Part shown: positions 34,323 to 41,836 of the stretch, piece by piece | Numbering within the stretch: the first letter of the stretch is position 1 | Layout: each line of letters opens with the position of its first letter | NCBI GenBank assembly: GCA_937891825.1 | Contig: CALAHN010000111.1 | Coordinates: 1-46,623 of the forward strand | From: an uncultured Alphaproteobacteria bacterium | GTDB lineage: Bacteria > Pseudomonadota > Alphaproteobacteria > Bin95 | Reading direction: 5' to 3' | Length of the DNA stretch: 46,623 nucleotides | Program-made: the position numbers and the translations under genes | The notes under the pieces: generated by a model | What the model saw: the letters and a program-made list of their open reading frames with translations, nothing else | Database searches by the model: none | Told to the model about the DNA's origin: nothing

Positions 34323-34511
34323 GATAAGCCGGCCGGCGCGGGTGATCTGCAGGATGTAGTCTTCCTCGTTATGCTGGATGACGAGGCGCTTGCCCCCGTG
34401 CATCAGGGCGTTTGTCGTCGTCCGGGGGGTCTGGTCCTGGGAAGCGGCGGGCTGGCTTTGGGCCGGGCGCGCCTGCTTTGATGACGGGGAAATTCTCGGC
34501 TCCTTGGGCAT
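34311..34511 (-). CDS. hemP: HemP family small haem-utilisation protein
   Basis: 66 aa. The C-terminal HemP motif is clear: RLVIQHNEEDYILQITRAG ending RLILTK (about 42-66), preceded by a Gln/Ser/Pro-rich disordered N-terminus. HemP (COG4256) is needed for haem uptake in several proteobacteria, and in some it acts as a regulator of the receptor gene. The start ATG overlaps the stop of hmuV (TAATG, 34509-34513), so it is the last gene of the operon. In most genomes I know hemP comes first, near the receptor. Its stop overlaps the convergent PiT gene. Confidence 0.9.
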   Translation of the reverse strand: MPKEPRISPSSKQARPAQSQPAASQDQTPRTTTNALMHGGKRLVIQHNEEDYILQITRAGRLILTK

Positions 34512-35320
34512 TATCGTGTCACGATCTCGGCGGCTTCGATGGCCTCGGGCAGGACCACGGGCGCGCCCGATTGCGGGTCCGGGAAGACCGTCAGGCCCGG
34601 TCCATAGACCTGACGGATCGTCTGTTCGGTAAAGATCGACGCTGGCGGACCGGCAGCGACGAGGGCGCCGTCCTGCAGCACCAGGGCTTCGTCCGCGAAG
34701 CGCGCCGTCAGGTTCAGGTCATGCAGAACAGTGAGCACGCCGACTCCGCCCGCCGCGATCTGCCGCGCGAACCCAAGCGTCGAGCGTTGATGCCTGAGGT
34801 CGAGGCTCGACGTCGGCTCGTCAAGCAGGAGATACCTGGGCACGCCCGCGTGCAGCGGCAGGATCTGCGCCAGCGCGCGGGCCAGAAACACCCGCTGCCG
34901 TTCCCCGCCCGACAGTTGATTGGACGGCCGGTCCGCCAGGTCGAGCACGCCAGCTTCCGCCATCGCCTGCTCGACATATCCGGCGGCCGCCGCCTTGCTT
35001 TCATGGCCTTCATGGGGCGCCCGGCCCATGGCGACAATCTCGAACGCCCGAAAGGCGAAGACGCTCTGGTAATGCTGCTGCAGAATGCTCACCCGGCGGG
35101 CGATATCGGGCCGCGCCAGCGACGCGAGCGGCGCGCCGTCCAGGGCGACGCTGCCGGTTTCCAGGCGAACCCGCCCGGTCAGCGCCTGCAGCAGCGTCGA
35201 CTTGCCGGCCCCGTTCGGCCCGACGATCGCCGTGACCTTGCCGGGGACGACCTGGATGCTGGCCCGATCCAGGGTGCGACGGCCGCCTCGCCTGACGCTG
35301 ATGCTCGTGCCGACCAGCAT
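34511..35320 (-). CDS. hmuV: Haem ABC transporter ATP-binding protein
   Basis: 269 aa, the family length. Walker A GPNGAGKSTL (about 34-43), Q-loop, signature LSGGERQRVFLARALAQ (about 135-151) and Walker B YLLLDEPTSSLDL. HmuV energises the HmuU permease for haem import through the inner membrane. The stop overlaps hemP by 1 nt and the start lies 3 nt from the hmuU stop, so it is fully embedded in the operon. Confidence 0.95.
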   Translation of the reverse strand: MLVGTSISVRRGGRRTLDRASIQVVPGKVTAIVGPNGAGKSTLLQALTGRVRLETGSVALDGAPLASLARPDIARRVSILQQHYQSVFAFRAFEIVAMGRAPHEGHESKAAAAGYVEQAMAEAGVLDLADRPSNQLSGGERQRVFLARALAQILPLHAGVPRYLLLDEPTSSLDLRHQRSTLGFARQIAAGGVGVLTVLHDLNLTARFADEALVLQDGALVAAGPPASIFTEQTIRQVYGPGLTVFPDPQSGAPVVLPEAIEAAEIVTR

Positions 35321-35323
35321 CGC

Positions 35324-36439
35324 TCACCAGCCTCCCTGGCCGCGGCCGCGCACCAGCAGCCAAAGGAAGAATGGGCCGCCGATGGCGGCCGTCACGATGC
35401 CGATCGGCAATTCGGCAGGCGCGGCGACGGTGCGGGAGAGGATATCCGCCGCCAGCATCAACGCGCCGCCGAGCAGCAGCGAGGTCGGCAGCAGCGCCCG
35501 ATGCCCTGGGCCGATCATCATGCGGACAACATGGGGCGTCACCAGACCGACAAACCCGATGACCCCGGTTAGCGACACGGCGGCGCCGGTGGCAAGCGCG
35601 CAACAGACGATCAGCCAGCGCTTCAGCTTCTCCGGCTCGAACCCGAGATTGTGGGCGTCCGCCTCGCCGAGCGAGAGCGCGTCGAGGGCGGCGCCGAAGC
35701 GCAGGATGCCCAGCATGCCGGCCAGGATCAGCGCCGCGGCCGGCGCCAGGGCCTTCCAGTTGGCGCCCGACAGACTGCCCAGCATCCAGAAATTGATGTC
35801 CCGGATCTGCTGATCGTCGCCAAGGAAGATGAAGAGGCCGATGCCGGCCCCGCAGATCGCGGTAAGGGCGGCGCCCGCCAGCAACAGCGTCGCGATATTC
35901 GTGCCGCCATCGTGCTGGGCGATCACGTAGACGATGCCGATCGCCGCCAAACCGCCGCAAAACGCCGCGGTTGGCAGCAAACTGGCCTGCAAGTATGTCG
36001 GCAACAGCGCCGCCGCCGGGGCGCCCAGGACAATGACGGCGACCGCGCCAAGCGCCGCGCCCGACGAGACGCCGATCAATGTCGGGTCGGCGAGCGGATT
36101 GCGGAACAGGCCCTGCAGCGCAGCGCCGCTGAGCGCCAACGCGCCGCCAGCCAGCATGCCCAGGGCCGTGCGCGGCGCGCGGATCGCCGAGAGGATCAGA
36201 TCGTCCCGGGCGGTAAACTCGGCGAACGTCGGCAGTCCCAGCTTCGAGAGGCCGATCGAGAGCGAGACGGCGGGCGATATCCGGACGGCCCCGAAGCCGA
36301 GACCGGCCAGGACCATGACCGCCAGCACGATCGCTGAGGCCGCGACCGACCAGAGAACGGCTTTCCGCGCCTTCAGGAGCCGCGCCTCGATCGTGAAGGC
36401 GCGCGCATCGCGTCCGGAAGCTCCAGCCAGGGCGGTCAT
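35324..36439 (-). CDS. hmuU: Haem ABC transporter permease
   Basis: 371 aa of the FecCD family with about ten TM helices; the [34 protein letters not shown]-type region (starting near residue 98) is the coupling-helix signature. It forms a dimer with HmuV. An N-terminal extension of about 30 residues (to [14 protein letters not shown]) precedes the first TM helix. The start ATG overlaps the stop of hmuT (ATGA, 36436-36439), indicating translational coupling. Confidence 0.95.
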   Translation of the reverse strand: [371 protein letters not shown]

Positions 36440-37317
36440 TCCGGCTTGCCCGACGGACGCGCGGCCTCCGGATAGAACGCCGCCGTCAGATGTTCGATCC
36501 CGCTCGCCAGGCGGGCGCCGAAGCCCAGCAGCAGCGCGCCATCGAACGCCACGATCCGCCCAGTCCGGGCGGCCTGGGTCGCCGCGAACTGCGGTTGCGC
36601 CCGGATCTCCTCAACGCCGCCGAGCGCCGCCATGGTGCGCTCCGTGACGATGATGATTTCGGGGTCGGCCGCGAGCATGGCTTCCGGTTCGAACGGTTTG
36701 TAGCCGCTGAAGCCGGTCGCGATATTCCGGCCGCCGGCAAGCTGGATCATGGCGTCCGCGCTTGAGGTCTCGCCGCCCGCCATCAGCCCGCCACGGCCGA
36801 CGGAAAACAGGAAAAGCGCCCGGGGCTTCGCCTGGCCCTGGGGTACAGCCGCGAGCGCCGCGTCGATGCGCGCCGATATGCTGCTGGCGAACGCCGCGCC
36901 CGCTTCGACGCTGTCGGCCGCGGCGGCGACGGCGCGAATCTTCGCCAGCGCGCCTTCGACGCTCGGCGCATCGGGGATTTCCGTGAACCGCACCCCGGCC
37001 TGCCGCAGGATTGCGATCACCTCCTTCGGGCCGGAGTCCGCGACGGCGATGATGTGGTCCGGCGCGAGCGCCAGGATCGGTTCCGCCGAAAGCTGGCGCA
37101 TATAGCCGACATTCGGCAAAGCCAGCGCCGCCGCCGGGTAGCGGCTGGTCGTATCGACAGCGACGATCCGGTCGCCCGCGCCAATAGCGAAGAGGATCTC
37201 CGTTATATCGCCGCCGATCGAGATCACCCGCTTCGCCGGTTCAGCCAGGGCCATCATCGACCAAAGCGGCAATCCTAAGCAGTGAGCGACAATCAGCACA
37301 CGGGTGAACCGGCGCAT
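36436..37317 (-). CDS. hmuT: Periplasmic haem-binding protein
   Basis: 293 aa. The N-terminal signal sequence MRRFTRVLIVAHCLGLPLWSMMALA is followed by a TroA/BtuF-like two-lobe domain starting AKRVISIGGDITEILFAIGAGDRIVAVD. HmuT captures haem in the periplasm and passes it to HmuUV. I chose the ATG at 37317 because AAAGGA lies 8 nt upstream; the in-frame ATG at 37326 overlaps that ribosome-binding site. The gene starts about 115 bp after the receptor stop, and the gap is filled by repeat copy C, which carries a strong hairpin. Confidence 0.93.
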   Translation of the reverse strand: MRRFTRVLIVAHCLGLPLWSMMALAEPAKRVISIGGDITEILFAIGAGDRIVAVDTTSRYPAAALALPNVGYMRQLSAEPILALAPDHIIAVADSGPKEVIAILRQAGVRFTEIPDAPSVEGALAKIRAVAAAADSVEAGAAFASSISARIDAALAAVPQGQAKPRALFLFSVGRGGLMAGGETSSADAMIQLAGGRNIATGFSGYKPFEPEAMLAADPEIIIVTERTMAALGGVEEIRAQPQFAATQAARTGRIVAFDGALLLGFGARLASGIEHLTAAFYPEAARPSGKPE

Positions 37318-37335
37318 TGGCGTCATCCTTTCTCG

Positions 37336-37434
37336 GATCGACCCGCCCTTTGGCCCAACTGCCAAAAGCGGGTCGATCGTCATCATCTATGGTCAGGCAA
37401 GGTCGGCGCGCCCGCTTGGACGCGCTGTCCTCTA
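37336..37434 (+). repeat. Dispersed palindromic repeat, copy C, with strong hairpin
   Basis: The hairpin has a 10-bp perfect outer stem GATCGACCCG (37336-37345) / CGGGTCGATC (37369-37378) and an inner TTGGC/GCCAA. Then CCGCTTGGACGCG at 37412-37424, the same 13-mer as copy A, and TCCTCTAG at the end. The last bases form the stop codon of the receptor gene on the opposite strand. Copy C is the most diverged of the three. Confidence 0.65.
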
Positions 37435-39549
37435 GAAGTTCAGGCGATAAGACACCTGGGCCTTGAAGTTCCGCCCCGGTTCGTTGGCGCCGGTAAAGGT
37501 GCGGCTGTATTCTTCGTCGAAGGCGTTATCGACGCCGAAATCGAGGCGGAAGCCGCTCAGCAGGCCCTCGCGCGGCGCGTATGAGGCATAGAAGTCATGG
37601 GTGTTGTAGGCGCTGCGGACTTCAGCGGCTGAATCGGTATCGTCGAACTTCGCCGCGAAGATGCCGCGCCAGCCGACGAACCCGTCGATTTCAGGGATCT
37701 TGACGCCGAAGCTCGCCGTGAACTGATCCGGCGCGAGCGTGCCGATCGGATCGCCGGTGCTGGCGTCCTCGCCCGTGATCGACGAATAGCCAAGCGCCGC
37801 CTTGAACCGATGGCTTTCATAGCCGCCTTCCGCTTCGAAGCCTTCCAGCTCCGCCTTGGCGATGTTCCGGGACGTGGTCGTTCCGTCGCAATTGCCTGGA
37901 ATAAACGGATTGCAGTCGATGAACGGCGACGGCTGAACGACGTCGAGCGCGATGAAATCCTCGCCGTAGATATAGAAGTACGAACCCTTGGCCTGCAGTC
38001 GATCGCCCGACTGGATGACATTGTCGAACTGGAGGCCGCCGCCGAATTCGAAGGTCTCGGTCCGCTGCGGTTTCAAATCCGGGTTGGGCACGAAGCGGTT
38101 CGTGATGCCTGGGCCGATGGGGATCTGGAAATGCACGCCGGTCAGAAACAGCTCGTCGAAGGTCGGCGCGCGGAAGGCGTCGCCGTAGCTGGCGAACGTC
38201 ATGGCCCAGGGCAGCGGCTTGTAGGTGAGCGCGATCCTGGGCGAGACCGCGGTCTCCTTGGTTTTCGACCCGCCGCCCACGTCGCTTTCAATGCTGTAGT
38301 AGTCGAAGCGCGCGCCTGTAATCAGCAGCAGCTCGCCGGGGATCGGCCCCAGATGGTCGATGGTGAATTCCGCCTGGGCGAAAGCGCCGAAAGTATCGGC
38401 CTCCGCATTGGGCACGCCGTCGCGCACGACGCCGCCGGCTTCGCCCGTTTGCTCATCCCGGTAATATTCGAGGCCGTAGGTGATCAGCGACGCCAGATTG
38501 TCCGCCAGGGTCACGGCAGACCGGTTATCGACCCGGAAACCGATAGTCTCGACGTCGCGGGTCAGCAATTCGCCGGCAGGTCCGTTGCCGAGATTATCCA
38601 GCCGCAATTCATCCGCCTTGGCGAGATTGTAATAGGCGGTGATGTCCAGATTGAGCAGCTTGTCGTCGGGATTGTCGTAAGTGTAGCCAAGGCGGAAGGT
38701 CTGGGAAGAAATGTCCTTTTCAACAGCGTCCGCGCCGCCGAGGCCCTGGCCATTATTCGGCTCCTCGGCCTTGTTGAAGAAGGAGACATACGACGCTTCG
38801 ACGTAGTGATCCTCGCTGACCTCCGCCCCGGCCTTGAGCATGCCGGAAATGACATTGTCATCGGAGTTCGTCAGTTGCCCGCCGCCGCCAAGGTCGATCG
38901 CGCCGCTATCCCTGTAGGTGACATTGCCGATCAGGTCGATGCCGGCTTCCGATTGCGCATAGGCTGTGAGCGACCCGAACTCTTCCGAGTTCACATCCTG
39001 ATATCCGGCCGCGACCCGGGCGCCGTGGGTCTGGCCCGGTTCGAGGAAGTCTCCGGCGCGCGCCGTCTTGAATTCCATGACGCCGCCTGTGCCGCCGCTG
39101 CCATAGAGGGAAGATGCCGAACCGCGCAAAACCTCAATGCTCCGGAGCAATTCCGGGTCAATGAAGAAACGCCCATCATGGGCTGAACCGAAGTTTTGGC
39201 GGGCGCCGTCCAGCAGCACAACCACGTCCGCGCCGGAAAAGCCCCGAATGCTGGGGCTCTCGCCAGTGCGGCGCGGTCCGCCGGTGAACTCGACGCCCGG
39301 AACGAATTTCAGGACGTCATCCGGCGTCGAAGGCTGGACGCGCTGGATTTCGTCGCGATCGATCACGGTCACCATGCCAGGCGCATCGAAGGCCGGCAGC
39401 GGGTTGCGGGTAGTGGTCACCGTCATCTGATCCAGATAGATGGCGCGGCCCTCGTCCGCGCCGGCGGCTGCTTCCTGTGCGATAGCAGCATGGGTCGAGA
39501 GCATTGTGCTCGCGCCAAGCATCGTGGCCTTCAGTAACTTCCAGTTCAT
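37432..39549 (-). CDS. TonB-dependent outer-membrane haem receptor
   Basis: 705 aa. Signal peptide (MNWKLLKATMLGASTMLSTHAAIA, cut before QEAAAG), TonB box region (LDQMTVTTTRNP, about 39-50), plug domain (about 55-165: PGMVTVIDRDEIQRV, PSIRGFSGADVVVLLDG, LRGSASSLYGSGGTGG), then a 22-strand barrel ending in aromatic SYRLNF. The haem-receptor signatures FRAP and NPNL appear as DAFRAPTFDELFL and PNPDLKPQRTE. It is the first gene of the haem-import operon, transcribed leftward from the Fur-box region. Ribosome-binding site is weak. Confidence 0.95.
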   Translation of the reverse strand: MNWKLLKATMLGASTMLSTHAAIAQEAAAGADEGRAIYLDQMTVTTTRNPLPAFDAPGMVTVIDRDEIQRVQPSTPDDVLKFVPGVEFTGGPRRTGESPSIRGFSGADVVVLLDGARQNFGSAHDGRFFIDPELLRSIEVLRGSASSLYGSGGTGGVMEFKTARAGDFLEPGQTHGARVAAGYQDVNSEEFGSLTAYAQSEAGIDLIGNVTYRDSGAIDLGGGGQLTNSDDNVISGMLKAGAEVSEDHYVEASYVSFFNKAEEPNNGQGLGGADAVEKDISSQTFRLGYTYDNPDDKLLNLDITAYYNLAKADELRLDNLGNGPAGELLTRDVETIGFRVDNRSAVTLADNLASLITYGLEYYRDEQTGEAGGVVRDGVPNAEADTFGAFAQAEFTIDHLGPIPGELLLITGARFDYYSIESDVGGGSKTKETAVSPRIALTYKPLPWAMTFASYGDAFRAPTFDELFLTGVHFQIPIGPGITNRFVPNPDLKPQRTETFEFGGGLQFDNVIQSGDRLQAKGSYFYIYGEDFIALDVVQPSPFIDCNPFIPGNCDGTTTSRNIAKAELEGFEAEGGYESHRFKAALGYSSITGEDASTGDPIGTLAPDQFTASFGVKIPEIDGFVGWRGIFAAKFDDTDSAAEVRSAYNTHDFYASYAPREGLLSGFRLDFGVDNAFDEEYSRTFTGANEPGRNFKAQVSYRLNF

Positions 39550-39666
39550 TGCAGCTGCGCTCCCGGCGTAAAATTGCGTTTTTGGGGGCTGGCTGAGACA
39601 GTCACCGGGATGACCGTCGCTTGGCTGGCGAGGCTTGATCGATCGGCAAATTGCGCTTGACTATGA

Positions 39667-39687
39667 TGCGAATGATATTCATTCTCA
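39667..39687. promoter_or_regulatory. Fur-like operator 1 (receptor-proximal)
   Basis: 21-bp palindrome TGCGAATGATATTCATTCTCA, with perfect core GAATGA-TAT-TCATTC. Matches the Fur-box style (inverted TGnnAAT). It lies 118 bp upstream of the receptor start, on the leftward side of the divergent region. Confidence 0.72.
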
Positions 39688-39734
39688 TATGCAAGCCAGC
39701 GGTCTGCCGGACGACATTGCTCCGGCACTCATAA

Positions 39735-39755
39735 TGCGAATGGTTCGCATTCGCA
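39735..39755. promoter_or_regulatory. Fur-like operator 2 (monooxygenase-proximal)
   Basis: 21-bp palindrome TGCGAATG-GTTCG-CATTCGCA with 8-bp perfect arms. Aligned with operator 1, 15 or more of 21 bases are identical, including both arms. It lies 50 bp upstream of the haem monooxygenase start. Centres of the two sites are 68 bp apart. Confidence 0.72.
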
Positions 39756-39804
39756 AGCCGAAAAAATCAAGCTCAGCGCATTAGCGTCAACGGAGGACAC
39801 AGCG

Positions 39805-40149
39805 ATGTTCATAGCCATGAACCGATTCAAGATTGTCAAAGGCCGGGAGGATGACTTCGAAACTGTCTGGCGCACGCGGGACAGCCGCCTTGCCGACGTT
39901 CCGGGTTTCGTCGAATTTCACCTGCTGCGCGGTCCGGAGGTCGAGACCCACACCCTGTTTGCATCCCACACCATCTGGAAGGATGAGGCGGCGTTCGTGG
40001 CCTGGACCAAGTCCGATGCCTTCAAGCAAGCCCACGCCGGCGCCGGCGAAACCCGCGGCATGTATATTGGCCATCCGGAGTTCGAAGGCTTCAAGGCCGT
40101 CATGCAGTCCTTGCCCGCCGACGCCTCGAGCCATGTTCTCGATGCCTGA
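39805..40149 (+). CDS. IsdG/HmoA-type haem-degrading monooxygenase
   Basis: 114 aa, ABM-fold. The three residues that define active IsdG-type enzymes are in place: Asn6, Trp67 and His77 (AWTKSDAF...HAGAG), at almost the same numbers as in Staphylococcus IsdG. These enzymes open haem with O2 and release iron, on a homodimeric ferredoxin-like barrel in the cytoplasm. Ribosome-binding site GGAGG at 39792-39796 lies 8 nt before the ATG. It has its own Fur-like operator and precedes exbB by 168 bp containing repeat copy B. Confidence 0.88.
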   Translation: MFIAMNRFKIVKGREDDFETVWRTRDSRLADVPGFVEFHLLRGPEVETHTLFASHTIWKDEAAFVAWTKSDAFKQAHAGAGETRGMYIGHPEFEGFKAVMQSLPADASSHVLDA

Positions 40150-40160
40150 TAGCGCTCGCC

Positions 40161-40297
40161 TAGAGCATGGCGCATCCAAGTGGACGCGCAGTCCATGCTC
40201 TATCTTATTGATAGCGATCAACTTATCCAATCTTAGGCGGTTCCGCCTAAGGTTGGTTTGATCTAAGCCCCCTTTTGGCGACCCCGCCAAAAGGGGG
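40161..40297 (-). repeat. Dispersed palindromic repeat, copy B, three stacked hairpins
   Basis: Three hairpins in 137 bp: AGAGCATGG / CCATGCTCT (40162-40170 / 40193-40201); CTTAGGCGG / CCGCCTAAG (40232-40251, with flanking CCAA/TTGG); and CCCCCTTTTGGCG / CGCCAAAAGGGGG (40268-40280 / 40285-40297, perfect 13 bp, loop ACCC). Read on the minus strand it follows copy A: TTTTGGCG hairpin, GGATAAGTTGATCGC, ATAGAGCATGGAC, CTTGGATGCG, CATGCTCTA. The middle hairpin is an insertion absent from copy A. Confidence 0.85.
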
Positions 40298-40317
40298 CAA
40301 GAGCTAGGACCAAGACC

Positions 40318-41034
40318 GTGGAACCCATCGCTTCTACCCCACCGCAGAGCGGCCTCGGTTTCGATGTCGCGGCGCTGGCGCATGTGCTGACGCTCGGCGG
40401 CCCCGTCGTGATGATCCTGGCGGCCCTGTCGGTCACGGGACTTGCAATCGCGCTTTTGAAGATCCTGAGCTTCCGCCGGGCGAGGGTCTGGCGGACGGCC
40501 GCGGTCGCGGCCTCCGTCAACGCCTTTCTGGCCGGCGACGCCGCGGCGGCGAGCAGGGGCCTCGCCGCCGCCGACAGCGCCCTTGCCCGGACCGTAGCGG
40601 CGGCCGTGACAGGCGCCGCCGAGAAGCCCCCGGAGATCGCCCGGGAAATCACCGAGATCACCGCCGCGGCCGAGATCGAAAAGCTGCGCGGCGGTCTCCG
40701 GCCGCTGGAATTCATTGCGGCTGTCAGCCCGTTGCTGGGCCTCTTCGGCACCGTGCTCGGCATGATCGCCGCGTTTCAGGCGCTGGAAGCCGCTGGCGAC
40801 CGGGTCGACCCTGCCATATTGGCCGGCGGCATCTGGGAGGCGCTGTTTACCACGGCCGCTGGCCTCGCCGTCGCCATCCCGGCCCTGGCGTTCTCGAACT
40901 GGTTCGAACGGACGCTCGATGCATTGGCGCATCGGATGGAGCATTATACCGGCTTGGTGCTGACCTCCGGCGCGCGCGCCGGGACAGGCGCCGAGACGCC
41001 CGCAATGCGGCATTCCGCCATGGCGGCGGAGTAG
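40318..41034 (+). CDS. exbB: ExbB/TolQ proton-channel subunit
   Basis: 238 aa, three TM helices: about 22-44 (LGGPVVMILAALSVTGLAIALL), about 130-155 (AAVSPLLGLFGTVLGMIAAF) and about 170-195 (EALFTTAAGLAVAIPALAF). ExbB pentamers with an ExbD dimer inside carry the proton flux that energises TonB. The conserved LGLFGTVLGMI and ALFTTAAGL segments line the channel. The start is GTG at 40318 giving MEPIASTPPQS. The three following genes are spaced by 8, 2 and 3 nt, so exbB-exbD-exbD-tonB is one transcript. Confidence 0.93.
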   Translation: MEPIASTPPQSGLGFDVAALAHVLTLGGPVVMILAALSVTGLAIALLKILSFRRARVWRTAAVAASVNAFLAGDAAAASRGLAAADSALARTVAAAVTGAAEKPPEIAREITEITAAAEIEKLRGGLRPLEFIAAVSPLLGLFGTVLGMIAAFQALEAAGDRVDPAILAGGIWEALFTTAAGLAVAIPALAFSNWFERTLDALAHRMEHYTGLVLTSGARAGTGAETPAMRHSAMAAE

Positions 41035-41042
41035 TCAGCGCC

Positions 41043-41414
41043 ATGGCGCCCTCCATCCGCCGCCAACGCAACGCGACCCGGATCGGCATCACGCCATTGG
41101 TGGATGTCGTCTTCATCCTCATGATCTTTTTCATGCTGGCGTCCCGCTTCACGCACGAAGGCCAGATTGACCTCTCCGTCGCCGATGGCCTGAGCGGCAG
41201 CGCCGGCGAAACCCGGCTCCTCCTCGCTGCCCCCGCAACCTTGTCGCTGGACGGCGAGAGCGTGACGACGGCGATGCTCGCCGCGCGCCTCCGCCTGCAG
41301 CCGTCGCTCCCGCTGGCAGTGAAGCCCGTTGAGGGCGCGACCATCCAGCGCGTCATCACCCTGGTCGATCTCGCCCGGGCGGCCGGCGTGACGACCGTCG
41401 TGCTGACCGAATAG
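41043..41414 (+). CDS. exbD: ExbD biopolymer transport protein, first copy (Asp present)
   Basis: 123 aa: short cytoplasmic N-terminus (MAPSIRRQRNATRIG), one TM helix (about 16-38, ITPLVDVVFILMIFFMLAS) and a periplasmic domain. The proton-carrying Asp is Asp21 in PLVDVVF, as in canonical ExbD. It would pair with ExbB and with the second ExbD encoded 2 nt downstream. Confidence 0.93.
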   Translation: MAPSIRRQRNATRIGITPLVDVVFILMIFFMLASRFTHEGQIDLSVADGLSGSAGETRLLLAAPATLSLDGESVTTAMLAARLRLQPSLPLAVKPVEGATIQRVITLVDLARAAGVTTVVLTE

Positions 41415-41416
41415 CC

Positions 41417-41833
41417 ATGACCGCCGCACGACTACGCCGCGGCAAGGCAGGGCGCGGCGCCCAGATCAACGACGACGGCATCCTGCCGCTGATCAATATC
41501 GTGTTTCTCTTGCTGATCTTCTTCCTGCTGGCGGCCCATATCGCGCCGCCGGAGCCGGCGGACATCACGCCGCCGATATCCGCCGCCACGCCGGATGCGC
41601 CCGCGCGGCCGGCGATCCTGCATATCGCGGCGGACGGCGGTGTTTCCCATAACGGCGTCCCTGTACAGGATTTGATGGCGACCGTGACATCGATCGCGAG
41701 CAGCGCGCCGGACGCGCCCGTCACCATCCGCGCGGACCAGGGCGCGCCGGCCGCGAGCGTCCTCAGGGCGGCCCGCGCCCTCCGGATGGCGCGGGTCGCC
41801 GAGAGCCAGCTTGTCGTGATCCTGGGGCAATAG
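41417..41833 (+). CDS. ExbD-like protein, second copy (Asp replaced by Asn)
   Basis: 138 aa with the same plan: N-terminal basic segment, TM helix (about 23-45, LPLINIVFLLLIFFLLAAHIA) and periplasmic domain. The position of the essential Asp reads Asn27 (codon AAT at 41495-41497), in PLINIVF aligned with PLVDVVF of copy one. Asn cannot carry a proton. It could form an ExbD heterodimer with one protonatable site, or act as a structural partner. It lies 2 nt after the first copy and 3 nt before tonB. Confidence 0.9.
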   Translation: MTAARLRRGKAGRGAQINDDGILPLINIVFLLLIFFLLAAHIAPPEPADITPPISAATPDAPARPAILHIAADGGVSHNGVPVQDLMATVTSIASSAPDAPVTIRADQGAPAASVLRAARALRMARVAESQLVVILGQ

Positions 41834-41836
41834 GCC

